Assembly: GCA_034698045.1 (NCBI GenBank)
Contig: JAQGAU010000141.1
Location: forward strand, 1 to 38,138
DNA length: 38,138 nucleotides
Source: Paramacrobiotus richtersi
Lineage: Eukaryota > Tardigrada > Eutardigrada > Parachela > Macrobiotidae
Direction of reading: 5' to 3'
This document shows, piece after piece, positions 21,548 to 33,417 of this stretch; position 1 is the stretch's first letter; each line of letters opens with the position of its first letter. A program made the translations under genes and the position numbers. The notes beneath the pieces were generated by a model, which saw nothing but the letters and a program-made list of their open reading frames with translations, did not search any database and was not told where the DNA came from.

Positions 21548-23353
21548 ACGTTAGATGCGCTAAACTGTGAATAGAACACTCGCACGTTTCAAAAGCCAGT
21601 TTATAAGCAGGGGAATAAGATGAGCCACCTTTTTAAATAGAAATCCGTTCAGCAATATCAGGTTGTTCGGGCTCCATACTTTGCTGTTGCTTCCGATACT
21701 CACAGGCAATGGGCATGTGCTCGGCAACGAAGAGCTCCAGAAACAGAAACGACGCGCGAATGTTCAAACGAATCCAGCCAGATGGTTCTTCGTTTTACAC
21801 CGCAAGTAACAGCAATAATAAGCAACAATTAAAACAGCTAGCTGCTTGGGCAATGGTTGGTGGAGACCGGTACAACGAGTGGTACCAGCATGCATATATT
21901 AAGGGAGACAGCGGAAATGGACGACTCCATGTAGGGGTACGCATGGAAACAGCTTTCTATCACCACCTTTGATGTTGGAGACTTCATCACCTTGTTTGCT
22001 AAGCCAAATGCTTGACCATTATAAATAGGTTCATAAGCTTTCTCTGCCAAATGGCTTACGCATGAGCGAAGCCACCGTGGCTGTCTTTGAATGAAGTTAA
22101 TAGAAACTCTCGATCGGTTTTGCAAAGACTGTAGCGCTCCAATCGTGATGAGCATGCATGGCTTGAAGACGAGATTTACTAGATATTGAGTGAAGTGTAA
22201 TACGTATGTCCACGAGTTTCTGGAGTTCTTCGGTAGTAATCGTTAGTGATAAGAAAGGCACGGACTCATCTTTTCGGGCAAGTTCAATCGCAACCGGTAC
22301 TGTACTTAATAATTTCTTCAATTATGAATTAAGCTGGCAACAGAAGCCATATCATTCCGACATAAACTGATGGGCATAAACTTTATTGTTGGTTACTATT
22401 TTGATATTAGCCAACTACCTTCCAAACTATCTTTTAAATGGTTCTGTGTTAATATTAGTAACAGCACAAGTCTGCCATCATAAGCGAATATAGAAACATT
22501 GCGTACTTCAACAACGTTTCTGGAACTCGGATGTGTTTCGAGGATACAGTACACAAAGCGACAAAAGCTTTCGGAACCCATGGATTCTTCGACTGTCCAG
22601 CAAAATAACTCTTATACAATAGCAGAGAAAAAATCGTTACATAGATCAGTAACTGACACTGCGCCCACCATTTCTGCGGAGATTTCCGTGGGAATTCGTC
22701 GGTACCTTTACCCCATGTATTCTAGTCCTTCTTGAATTCCGAAGCTATGCATTGCACTACGCGATAAAGCTCACCTCCGCCGACAAGATGAGGAGTTGCA
22801 ACTCATGCAGCATGCTTCGAATATTTCGCGAATAAGGGTCTAATGGAAGATGCACATACTAAAAGCAATAAAGCTAGTTATTTAAAAGGTCGCAAAAAAC
22901 TGGGCAGTCCAGTAATTGATTGCGAACACTAGGAAACTATCACGGAACGATTTGATTAAAGACACTACGTACCTGAATTACAATCTTACATTCAGACAAT
23001 CCGTGTGGCCGTAGCTAACTGGCAAGGTAATAACGCGTCTTTCCAGACCGGGAAAGCTCTTGTCAAGCCACATTTCCGTCCCGCAAGGAATAATAACAGA
23101 AACCGCAGCCTAAAACTTTTTTCCCGGACACCACGTTGTACCTGGGGATGTTCCAACAAAGCCAGGCGGGACATGGTCCTTTGTGTAGGTAGCATGGGGT
23201 CACCATGCAAAATAAAGCAGGATTCATGCTTCCTGCACTTCTACGAACAATTTTGTGCAAAAGTCGTGCGCTTCGCTGCACAGCGCCGCGCCGCATACCC
23301 GAGCAGCGCTGGCAGCTGCTTAGCCGCACTTAGCGGAAGCAGGCAAAGCAGCC
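21548..23353. other. Stretch without a recognisable gene, possible retroelement scraps
   Basis: Minus-strand frames at 21838-22155, 22097-22321 and 22396-22581, and plus-strand frames at 21709-21972 and 23005-23361, have no motif I recognise. At about 22640-22735 the minus strand reads AEMVGAVSVTDLCNDFFSAI, similar to the protease-like VTDL segment at 13.2 kb, and the DNA shares a 23-bp match. 22990-23350 becomes richer in G, C and CpG toward the candidate exon at 23354. Confidence 0.45.
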
Positions 23354-23542
23354 ATGACTGAGGCAACAAAAACAATAGCGACGAAATTGGCCGGTGTTCT
23401 TGCCAGTGCTGGTTTCCCGGAAGGTCAAAGAAAACGTCGCAGGCGAAGGACGCAAAGGCGTCCTTTGTTGGAGTCGTTACTCTCATCTCCGCTATCACCA
23501 GCGAGCAAGCCCAAAAGAGAACGTGCAACGATAAAAGAAGAG
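23354..23542 (+). CDS. Candidate first exon of a host gene, basic protein N-terminus
   Basis: The ATG at 23354 sits in a good eukaryotic context (GCAGCCATGA), with an in-frame TAG upstream at about 23319 and a GC- and CpG-rich leader. The frame encodes about 60 residues: a helical-looking N-terminus (ATKLAGVLASAGF), a strongly basic stretch (KRRRRRTQRR) that could be a nuclear localisation signal, a Ser/Pro/Leu segment and a Lys/Arg-rich end. It ends at a strong donor-like sequence, AAGA followed by GTAAGTAG. No second exon could be identified and I recognise no family. The opposite strand is also open for 95 codons, so the strand choice rests on start context, donor and composition. Confidence 0.35.
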
Positions 23543-23717
23543 TAAGTAGTGATATACTCCCCCTTCCAATGAGTAGGGATATAAGATCCCGTCGTACAGT
23601 GTAGGGATGATGCTAGGTTATGCAGTGTTTATGCAGTAGCGCGTACTCATACATACACTGTATGACGGAGCCGACATGTGCTGTGTAGCCTGTGCTGTGA
23701 CTGTATGACGTATCCGG

Positions 23718-23782
23718 GTGGTGCCTATAACGTACCGCAGAGTGGTGCATGTAACGTACCGCAGAATGGCGCCTATAACGTA
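23718..23782. repeat. 24-bp tandem repeat, about 2.7 copies
   Basis: Units begin GTGGTGC and contain TAACGTACCGCAGA. The copies are at 23718-23741, 23742-23765 and a partial one from 23766. It has no visible function. Confidence 0.85.
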
Positions 23783-24035
23783 ATTGTACCGCCAGCATAA
23801 TACGAAATGGCTATGCGCAGCGGTTTGGTGTAGTACGTACTATGCCGAACCCGAACCGTAGCAACGCACTCATATGTCAGTTGTACGTACGTGCGTGCGA
23901 TGAAAACGCTCGAACAAGTGGGTGTACTATAAAATTGCCTAAAATTCATCCTTTTTTATATTTTTTTTTACCTTTCCTGATTTATTTTTGGCCCCCTTGG
24001 GGGCCGGGGGGTTTTTGTCGGTTCTTTTCAGTTCT

Positions 24036-24059
24036 TGCTGATGCTGATGCTGATGCTGA
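24036..24059. repeat. TGCTGA microsatellite, four copies
   Basis: Four perfect hexanucleotide units occupy 24036-24059. Confidence 0.9.
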
Positions 24060-25141
24060 CCAAACGTCTCACACAGCGCACCAGAGCAGTTTTTTGGGAA
24101 AGGTAAAAACGAATATAATGTAAAGGTACCCATTAAATTAACTTGGGCACGAACCTTAGTTTTGTATGAGACCAGATCTACTGACCAGCACGGGAATTCA
24201 GCTGCAGATTGGCTGGTTTAGAAGACAACCTCTGTTTGATTTTGGCTAATGCTCCTTCGCGTGCTAACTGGAACAAAGTTTTTATTTGATTTTTGGAAAT
24301 TTTATTGTGTCAACATTGTTTCTGGGTTTTTGCCGAATAAAATTAGCTGCAGATTCTAAAACCGGACACGCTCCTTGCGATGTGACGCCTACATAAAAAA
24401 CGCCTCTACTACGACGATGATTATTATGGTCTAATCTGTCGGATTATTATGATGTTGTACACAGACATAGGCGTGCATCGTTATTGAAACATCGGTTGAA
24501 AGAAAGGTTGAAGTACTTTTTGACCGAACAGGTCCAAACGTATCGTCAAGTTATTGTTAAGGGCGTTCAAGCATTAATTACCTAGCAACTGTGGGGAAAA
24601 AGCGAATATTTAAAGAGCCCGAAACTAAAGATCGACCAGAACATCATGCACCACGGTCATCATATGCCAGAAACTCATGCTCGATATGAATCAGGGTGGA
24701 AATTTGGCGATCGTGCCGTGTTCAATATTTTAGTGAACCAATCTTAAATGAAATATGGCAGCGGATCTTGACAATCACAACTTCTTGAAACCAAGTTAGA
24801 TATTTTTAAGCACAATCATACATTCCTAAACTTCACATGCGCTATTATTTTTAGTAGTACACTGAGCCAACGTCTTTTTGAACAAATAGTCAGTCTTCGA
24901 GTGTGCACAGCAGAGAAGTGCGGGTTCGTGGAATTGTTACGAAACCGAAAATGTCGGCGTGATAGCGCGGAGTCTTTCAGGCTGCTACAATAAGTCCTGG
25001 AAATAAGCGGCATTTGGCCAACGACCAACATTTCTGGCGCCCATTACCTGCGCTCAAAAACGCCGTAGATCAACTGTACACCGGGCTTCTGTTTGTGGCA
25101 CGCAATGGTGATTTTGTCTATGAGGCTATTTCGAACACTCC

Positions 25142-25157
25142 AAGAATTTAAATTCTT
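25142..25157. repeat. 16-bp perfect palindrome
   Basis: AAGAATTTAAATTCTT equals its own reverse complement. It lies 24 bp left of the longer palindrome at 25181-25216. Confidence 0.8.
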
Positions 25158-25180
25158 CGAATCGACCCACGAAACTTAAG

Positions 25181-25216
25181 GTGTACCATTTTCGAACGCG
25201 TTCGAAAATGGTACAC
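25181..25216. repeat. 36-bp perfect palindrome
   Basis: The arm GTGTACCATTTTCGAACG (25181-25198) is followed immediately by its exact reverse complement (25199-25216), with no spacer and no mismatch. Pairing stops at both outer edges. It could extrude as a cruciform or arise from inverted duplication at a break. Confidence 0.95.
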
Positions 25217-26706
25217 TGGCAACCTGCATGTATTCCGATAGCTGGAAAGGCGCTCCTTCATTTTCAGTACGCAGAATATGTTTGTTCAATGTCAGTGGGT
25301 CAGGATCTCTAAAACTCTGCACAGCCACTGTGCGCCGCACCCGGTATGCTTCTACATGTCACCCACTAGCGAAAAGTCAATAAAAATTATATGAATTATT
25401 AGGATAGTAATTCCAATCCATTTATTATAATAAGCACACCTGCTGTCATCGGCTAGACCGACATTGTCTTTGTCTATAGCTGCGGGTAGTTTGTTGTTGC
25501 ACTTTTCGGCTCTGGACTGATACGATCACATTTCTAGTACCGGCCGAGCAGCTGACAATGATGTTTCGCTGATTCGGATTATTCTGTGTTTCGGACATAC
25601 ATAATTTCGGACTTTCACAGTCCAGAAACTTCTTTTTCCTGAGAATCCTCCAGTGATTCTTATCTAAGGTCATCCGGTTATTTTTGTGAGAGCTCGAAAG
25701 AAAATCGGTTTCGTCCAGACAATTTTTTGTGCGAGCGATCTAGATTACACGGACACATTTACCGGATCTAACTGTTTCGTCGGGATGCGTGTGCCTCTCT
25801 CAATGACTGTAATTCTATTTACCGCGCACATGCAGACCTGTCTGCATAAAACTGGTCAGTTGTCATTATACGAGTACTGTAAAACTGGATAGCTTTGGAA
25901 GTTAGGAAAAAATACCCTTTGCGATTTCATATAACCTGTCAGTTATCTTTGACTTCCGGCAGCAGCGTCCGAATTATCCTTAAAGATAAATTTAGAAAAT
26001 TCTATGGACTGGCTAAATTTCGAATATATAGAAACAATGCAGTATTGTTCTCTTAATTACTAGCGAGTGGCTTAGCCGCAATGTTAAATCAAGACACGTA
26101 CTGATAACTTTGGAAATTCATAACTTTTGACCATTTGTAGTGGTTGCAATGAAACAAATTGCTATGTGCTCCTTTCATTTAGGAGAATTTATTAAAGTAG
26201 CCCCATGTTTGTGCGAATATCCCAAGAGGGATAGTCTACGTATAAGCCGATCAAGTTCTGAAAATGCATTAGAGACCTTGTATTGCTCTGTATATGTTGC
26301 TGTACCATTAATTTGCAGAGACTTTGGATATGAATAGGTTCAGTTCGTAAATCTTGAAATCTTGACATGTACAGTCGGCATATTTTAAAATATTTAATAT
26401 ATGGATTAATAATTAGGTACACTTGTAACTGTTTTACCGCCGCGTGATCAACAGTAAAACCGTTTTTATAAAATAACCCGCAACAAGTTCCACCTTTATG
26501 TTTTGAATTTTTTTGGACACAGTAATACAGTACTGAATTCATATGATTATAGTGATTTTATGTGCTACAATATCACGACATATTTGACCACTTTATGGAT
26601 TGGTAATAGGGCGGAACATATTCGAAACATACCCTCGAAGAATGAGCAAACGCCCAAATAGACCAGGTTGAAATAGATCCGGAAACAGAAAATGTTTGTA
26701 AAAAGG

Positions 26707-26760
26707 AAACAGAATTTCTGTTTAGATCTGGTCGGAAAACAGAAAAAGATTTTCTGTTTT
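26707..26760. repeat. Two adjacent inverted repeats built from AAACAGAAA
   Basis: 26707-26723 has arms AAACAGAA and TTCTGTTT around one base. 26736-26760 has perfect 11-bp arms AAAACAGAAAA and TTTTCTGTTTT around AGA. A further GAAACAGAAAAT lies just upstream near 26685. No target duplication is evident. Confidence 0.75.
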
Positions 26761-28700
26761 GCACAAAACAGAGAAGTATGAATCTTGCATACGGAACAAC
26801 GTAATTAACATAAAAATGTTTGTTACAGTGTTTCTTTCTTTCCTTCAGCTCGTTTTTTTACAGTACGAGTACGGTACTTGCAAATAATTACTATCCGCTG
26901 TCAGTTCTGCTCATATTGTAAGATTTTCCCGAACAGGGCCGTCGCACCGCTACGATGTGCATCGAAAACTTTCGTACAGACCTGGAACTCTATATGTGTT
27001 AATGAAACAATCGTCAAATCTTGTTTTGTTTTGGTGTCGTACTTCATGCAACTTCATTCATCGTATGAATGCCGAAATATTTCTTAAAACGGATGCGACG
27101 ACGCCGAACTAAATTCTAGTTTTTGTTTTTGAGGGTTGCTTAATTTCCGCCTCAGGTTTTGTCGGGGTTTAATTGTGACTGTCATATTTGAGTAGATATT
27201 TAAAGATATTTTTTTCGGAAAACTTTATTAATGAATAATTTGTTTTTTTTGCTACATTTCAGACCTGGGAATCTTTTATAAAAGTTCTTTCATTTTTCAT
27301 TTTTCACTTTTACCGATAGAAAAACGTGTGGCAGAATCAGCAGACGTCTACAAAACATTATTTAGAGCTAAAAATTCAGTGGGACCTTCTTTAGTATGCC
27401 GAGGGTAACAATTTTTGTGTCAGAACTGTCTTATTTACCAGCTGGATGGCTGTGGAAATGCGCATCTTTGACTCAGTGTGCAGCTTTGGAACTTTTATCA
27501 AAACACGAATTCCGAATATTTCTAGTATTCCGAATATTCCGAATATAGATTAAAATGGTACCTTGATAGAGCAATCAACGTTCTATTATGCTAACTCCAA
27601 ATCATGAAAAACGTCCATAGGGTCGGAGAGAAAAAAACATGATTCGCGATGGTATGTTGGACCAAATTGGCAGAGCACTTCGTACGCAATCTTGCGCCGT
27701 TTTTCGGCCGACTGATCTTCCTTTAAACTTGCTTTTGCAAGTAATCGGCAAATAAACCTGCATCACATAAATACTGAAACCACTGGCCACTCGCTTTTTC
27801 CCGGAGAGAAAGAGGGTCAAGGACAAGGTTTCTTATCAAACTTCGTATTGGGTTAATACTTCGCCAATTAATTAATATTTCGAAATAACATTCCGAACTG
27901 ATATGCTGTTCGTATCAACCGACACGTTTAATTATTTTACGTTATTGTCACGGTGACTTTGAAAACTTCACATGTACAGTAATTCCTTCTTAAAATTTAG
28001 TTTGGACAGGTTGCACCGTCGCGATTTTTACCTTTTACTGTGGTTTCGGACAATGCAGTGCCTACGTCCTAGAACAGTTTGCAAATCGTGAAAAAAACAA
28101 AGCAGTAAAAAATGTACCATTTTACAAAGCTGGTGCATTGCTTTTTTGCCATTATTGTTTTTCTTTGCTGTTCTATTTTTTCTAGTGGTATATTCAGAAT
28201 CTAACGGTGGTTCTACGATGCTGACACCGCGTTCTTAATAAACAATCGAAAGACAAGGAAACGCGAATGTCCAGTCTCGGCAATCTGCCCAAACTGAACT
28301 GTTAACTATGCCGGCGAAATGTTATGCGGCCGTTTTCGACCATGGGGGATCCGATGGTGTTCTCGATTTTCACAACCTTGTTGTCGTCTTCAAAATTTTG
28401 AAGTTTAACACATTTGACAACGGCTCCCACCAGCTGTCCTGCTTCAGTTCAAGCGCTGCCATTTGAAGCTTAAACGCGACATTTTCAATGCTACTTTTCA
28501 CCGATCTATCGATCGAATAGCAACCTTCTTGTACACTGAACCCCAGTCTGAATAAGTTCCGCCGATACCGACCGTCGTATCATTCCAATAATTTCCCCAA
28601 CTCGAATGTCGGAGTGTGATCCGGACTGCCGAAATCACAACCAGCAGAACCATGATTTTCTTACCCTTAAACACGGCCATGACGGCCTTAAGACGATATG

Positions 28701-29322
28701 CCACCCATTGCTATAACTCTAAGTGAAATCAAGACAGCCGCGCACCTGTAACCGTTTCACCAAGGTGCATTATTGTTTTTAATAACCAAAACATGGATAT
28801 ACACTGTCGAGAAATCCGTTTATGCGCGCAACGTCCGGTTATTGCGCAACAGCGTTAAAAAGTTTAAACACGTTTCCTTCTCAGATAATTCAGCGTTTCG
28901 TCCAAACTTCTTAAAACTTTCACCATAAATGCACATACGGTATATGTGATGATCGTTCTGAACCACTTTCAGCCCTGAGGTATGTTTTTGAAATTTTAAA
29001 ATAAATTTCACAGTTTTTGAAATTCATTTTAAAATTTGAGAAACAAAGTACCGAGCTAATTCTGGGTCAGAACGATCATCATGTATATGTGCGTTTATGA
29101 TGAAAGTTTTAAGCAGTTTGGATGAAACGCTGAATTATCTGAGAAGGAAACGTGTTTAAACTTTTTAACGCTGTTGCGCAATAACCGGACGTTGCGTGTA
29201 CAAACGGATTTCTCGACAGTGTATATCCATGTTTTGGTTATTGAAAACAATAATGCACCTTGGTGAAACGGTCAGAGGGGCGCGGCTGTCTTGGTTTCAC
29301 TTATAGTTATCGGAATTGGTGG
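28701..29322. repeat. Foldback element, about 260-bp inverted arms
   Basis: The left arm (28701 to about 28963) and right arm (about 29064 to 29322) are near-complete reverse complements with few mismatches. Examples are CCAAGGTGCATTATTG at about 28760-28775 and CAATAATGCACCTTGG at about 29248-29263. The roughly 100-bp centre is itself palindromic, built from GAAATTTTAAAATAAATTTC-like sequence. Short open frames in the arms are mirror images of each other and carry no motif. This is typical of a foldback-type or long-TIR MITE. CCTTAAGACGAT occurs just outside both ends (28686-28697 and 29329-29340), but the second occurrence also fits the start of the adjacent third copy. Confidence 0.85.
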
Positions 29323-29328
29323 AAAAGC

Positions 29329-29605
29329 CCTTAAGACGATCTTCGACCCATTGTAATAACTATGTATTAGTGAAATCAAACCCGCCGCGCACCTATAACC
29401 AGTACACCAAGGTACATTATTGTTTTTAATAACTAGAACATGGATATACAGTGGCCAGAAATCCGTCTGTGCGCGCAACGTCCGGATATTGCGCAAGAGG
29501 GGCGAAAAGTTTTAACACCTTTCCCTCTCATATAATCCAACGTTTTACCCAAACTTCTTAAAATTCTCATCAGAAATGGACATATATATAACGATCCTTA
29601 ACACT
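29329..29605 (+). repeat. Third, diverged copy of the foldback arm, same orientation as the left arm
   Basis: Starting at CCTTAAGACGAT, this segment follows the left arm of the foldback element (CCGCGCACCTATAACC, then ACCAAGGTACATTATTG, then CAACGTCCGGATATTGCGCA) and fades out near 29605. It is more diverged than the two arms are from each other, so it is probably an older insertion next to, or the source of, the younger palindrome. Confidence 0.8.
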
Positions 29606-30746
29606 GCTTCATAGTCGTACGGAGTCTGAATCGATAAAGTGGGAGACGTTTTTGGTTTTTAAGGTTATGACAGTTATTAGGAAAGCCACACATATATGAA
29701 GAAATTTGAACATAACTCGGCCCGTGTGCCAAAAGTCTTGTTTTGGATCGATCTTTTCGAACTTGCCAGAAAAATGCATCTTTACAAGATGATTGTATTG
29801 AACCAAAAAGAGTCTTCCGACTTGTTTCTGAATTTTTGAAATTTAGTTCAAATTAGAAAAAAGTGCTGTTAGGCGGATTTCGACCCAAAACAATCTTTAT
29901 CTATAGTCAGGATACTAGATGTATTTTACATGCAAATAAATTTTGCAGATGCATTTAGCCAGTACAGATGCATTTGATGTAATTTAGCAGGAGTAAATAA
30001 TATATATATACTTAATATTGCATAACACGGTGTCACGTGATCATTCACAGGTTTCACTGTCGCTAAGCAAGACGATTTAGCGGACGGACTAAACAAAGAG
30101 CAGGTCGCTGCCGTCTTAATACTGTAATCACGTGGTGTTTCACAGATTTCACGCAGTTACCCATAAAGGAAAAAAATATTATGGGATGACGATGTTTCAG
30201 AAATCACGTGGTCTTTCACACTTTTCGCGGATATACGGATACAGAAAGTACAGAACAAAGCCTGTACGCATAAACCAAGGCATAATACACCATGCGATGT
30301 ATGTACTTGTACATAACAACTTCAGTGGAGTAACAACTTAAAACGTTACGGCTCCAAAACAGTACGTAAATCAAGTACTTCTACTGTGCAGGAGATTTTA
30401 AAAGTACGAAATCATTAAAGAAAAAACGCCTGCGCATAGCCTTGACCAGCATAATATTGCATGTGATACAACATTACCGGCGTGCTGTGCTTCTGTGCTG
30501 TTACTGCATTATGGCTGCCGACGTGTGCTATGCTAGAGTGTTCTTGTCACCGGTATACAATAGTGCACTGGGTTTTTGCCGACATTTAATACGTGCGTTA
30601 TACATCGATACATTAGATACGGACTAGCAGATACATTAGATACGGACTATCAGATACGCCGATACGTGATAAAGGTTACAAACCAACATGATATATAATA
30701 CAGCTAGTACAATTCAGTGACAAGCACACTAGTCAGGTACTGAATT
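29606..30746. other. AT-rich stretch without a recognisable gene
   Basis: Nothing recognisable is visible apart from a TATATATATA run near 30001 and the tandem repeat at 30607. Short open frames (29609-29806 minus, 30132-30341 plus, 30442-30627 plus) have no motif. Confidence 0.5.
30607..30652. repeat. 23-bp tandem duplication
   Basis: Two copies beginning GATACATTAGATACGGACTA lie at 30607-30629 and 30630-30652. They differ at one position and are followed by a partial GATACGCCGATACG. Confidence 0.85.
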
Positions 30747-31162
30747 TCAGAACTCTCTAAAATATTCCAGGCCAAGTTTCATCCGTATGAAATCCACGCA
30801 TTTACGCTCGCCGTCGAGCTGAAGAAAACGCGCGTTATGCACGCAGACATGCTCATAGACGACGTCATTGGCGAATTCAATGGCATCCTTACCCGCGGGT
30901 GAATCGGACTTTAATCGCTCAGCAAGTGCATAAACGCAGGGACAAATAACGTACAAGCGCTGCCAAACCGCTTATGGATTTGGTAGTCCTCAGTGTTGAG
31001 CCTCTGCAACTTCGCCGTGGACCAATGGCGATGGTGGCTGGCGGAGTAAGTGAGCGCTTTCTTGCTGTCTCTTCTCCCTATCCCTGCCCGAACGCTGGCT
31101 TTCAGCGCATCGAAAACAGTCCTCGACGATTTAGTCAACTTCCCCAAAGAGCCAAGTTCCAA
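30747..31162 (-). pseudogene. Unrecognised coding-like region broken by one frame change
   Basis: Two minus-strand frames abut: 30911-31162 (83 codons, basic, with LQRLNTEDYQIHKRFG) and 30747-30956 (69 codons, with VYALAERLKSDSPAGKDAIE and DFIRMKLGLEYFREF). They overlap in different frames around 30911-30956, and a single-base indel there would join them. The composition is more balanced than in flanking DNA, and the second part looks helical and protein-like. I recognise no family; gag or a small host exon are possibilities. A donor-like GTAAGT lies on the opposite strand near 31049, so the coding strand is not certain. Confidence 0.3.
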
Positions 31163-33417
31163 AACCTCGACGCTGTCATCTAAACAACATTAGATTACAC
31201 AACTGGTACGTACATAAAAAACGCATGATAATACCATATAAGCATGGTTTTTGGTTGGTTGGACGAAACAAAGGCTCTTGGCCGGTGTTGCAAAGACGGT
31301 ATCGCTACCACCCTGATGAGCATACAAATTTTAAGAACGCGATGTCCAACAAGTAGTATATTATGGCTTCTGCATGTAGAATTAAGTAAATTGACCATCG
31401 ACCCCTTAGAGATACCTTGTGTAGGATGTTCACACTCTGTTTGTAGGATGTCTATTAGTTTTCACAACCCTGCACATGTTCAGTTTTTCATATGAGCGAA
31501 GTAGCTGGAGAACGGCGATGTAAAGGAGTAATACGTAAGCCCTGGGCCTATGGGGTTCTCCGATAACGATTCCGACAAGTCCGGCAGACGTCTATGTCAA
31601 CATTTTAGTGTGGTCAAAACCATGACGATCGTGGATAACGACTCGACGACCGCTTGGCAATGATACATGCTGCTACCATTAAACAGCGTTCAGGTTTATA
31701 CTGATGCAAAAACGCTTTAAAAAACGTATTTATCGATCGGTCAAGTCAGGTTAATGAAAATATTCATACAGGAAACGGCACAGGAAGAACGAGGGACAAG
31801 AATAACTGTAGACTCACGTAGCCTACTTCCAGGGGGAGGTCCGACACTCCACCCTCACATAGGACGGCTACATGAACCAGGCTACAGAATAACGGGTGAC
31901 CCGGCACACGGGGGGTCCAACCGTGGCCACGACGAACCGACAGCAGAATTGCGGAAAGAACAAAGGACGATCGGATAAACGTACATCGGTTGCAGGGCGC
32001 GTAACGTCAACTTGCGTGGTAGTGAAGCGATGGCGGGCGCTGGGTGACAGTTCGTACGCTAGTGACGGGCGCAAAACGGGCATGGGCTGGTTGCTGGGCG
32101 CCGATATAACGCGCGGGCTGTTGGAGCGGTGGTCAAGGGATTGCGCGCATAAATTCGTTCTGGCACACAAACGATGGGCATGTGTGCACATACGCATACG
32201 CACGCGCATTACTACCTTCCTCAACATCTGATGATAACGCCAGGCCGTTTGCCGTAATTAATCACGTAATGAAGTACTAAGTAGTAATGCAAACAATGCC
32301 AGTCTACAAATATTTCTATCTGTTTGGTTTTACGCTGACCGGCGTATGTGCCGCACCAACGGAACCAATAATAAGCTGGCATTCTGTAAATGTTTCGTGG
32401 AAAGCCTGTAGGTCGTTCAAACTGTATTTTCTGGTATTAACCTCTGCAGCTTCGTAGAGCAACAGAATCGTTCTGAGCTCTCATTCACTTTTAGATTTCC
32501 TGAACAATTCGAGATCACCATGCGCCCAAGCTTTTTTTCGCAGAGCTGCACGAGCTATGCAGAGAGCGTCAGAACAGCTGATTTTTAACGCGCATCTTTC
32601 TTGTCCAAGAACTGCCGGCGCATCTCTAAACGTGTTCGCTACAGATCCAGCAGGTTAATCAGTGTGCTGAACCGTTAGCTGGAAGGACTCGTCCAGGCGA
32701 AACGTCTGGTTGACTGCTGTATCCACCAAATTTGTAATTTACTGGGCTTTAAATCTGCTAGTCTTACACATCTTGTTGTGGGCGGTATTTAGGTAGGGCA
32801 ACTGCCGATAGGGATGAGAATCAAGAGATAGACCGGCGGTTTGTAGGTTGGTTCATGTCATCAATTGGCCCGACCATAGACAGTGGATACTTATATATAC
32901 TGAGTCCGTAAAATCCATAAGAGCAGTACTTCCGTTGTCACTATTGCTTTCTTCCCCGCACCAGCGGTTTTCTTCACCAAGACTACATGGACGTTTGAAT
33001 CCGCACCCTGCCAGAATCCACGCTGTTTACTAGTGCTCGGCGCGCCGGAGTGTACAGCAGCATGATCCTACAAAATGTTTGTGAGTATTTAAAGAACTCG
33101 GTGTAGATCTCCAGAGTCCAGCATTACCCCCGGACTTTTCATCGTCCTGCAATTTTCAAGCTTGCCATAGAGTACCCAAACGGGCCTCTCTCTCTTCGGC
33201 TTCCGACTCACTCTGCCTCGACAAACGCATAAGTTTAGTGTTAATAATCGACATGTAGTATTTATTGAACAAAATAATATCATTAAATGGAAGAAATGCT
33301 TACTTCGTTCAAAGGCATAGGCTTTCCTCAAGGTGTGCGAAGAGCCACTGGTTCCGGGTCGGATGAAAGCTTTGGGCACGCTGCCGACGCGGGAGAGTAT
33401 CGTTCATCAATCAAGCA
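31163..33417. other. Stretch without a recognisable gene; GC-rich island at about 31750-32230
   Basis: 31750-32230 is markedly richer in G and C than its surroundings and is open on both strands (31896-32231 plus, 111 codons; 31868-32227 minus, 119 codons), which is expected of GC-rich non-coding DNA as much as of a gene. Neither frame has a motif. 33089-33379 on the minus strand contains GT-AG signals but no recognisable protein. Confidence 0.45.

Larger units (their letters stand above)
23543..28700. other. Long AT-rich stretch without a recognisable gene
   Basis: Besides the repeats and palindromes listed separately, I see no coding region. The longest frames (23842-24123 plus, 26192-26542 minus) show no motif and are opposed by open frames on the other strand. 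Candidate AATAAA signals and oligo-A/T runs are scattered as expected for AT-rich DNA. Confidence 0.5.

Noticed and set aside
31868-32231. Overlapping 111- and 119-codon frames on both strands
   Set aside because: Long frames on both strands are expected in a GC-rich island; neither shows a motif.
33089-33379. Possible two-exon minus-strand gene using a GTAAGC donor near 33303 and an AG near 33227
   Set aside because: Splice signals alone are weak, the joined peptide matches nothing I know, and the unspliced frame is equally open.
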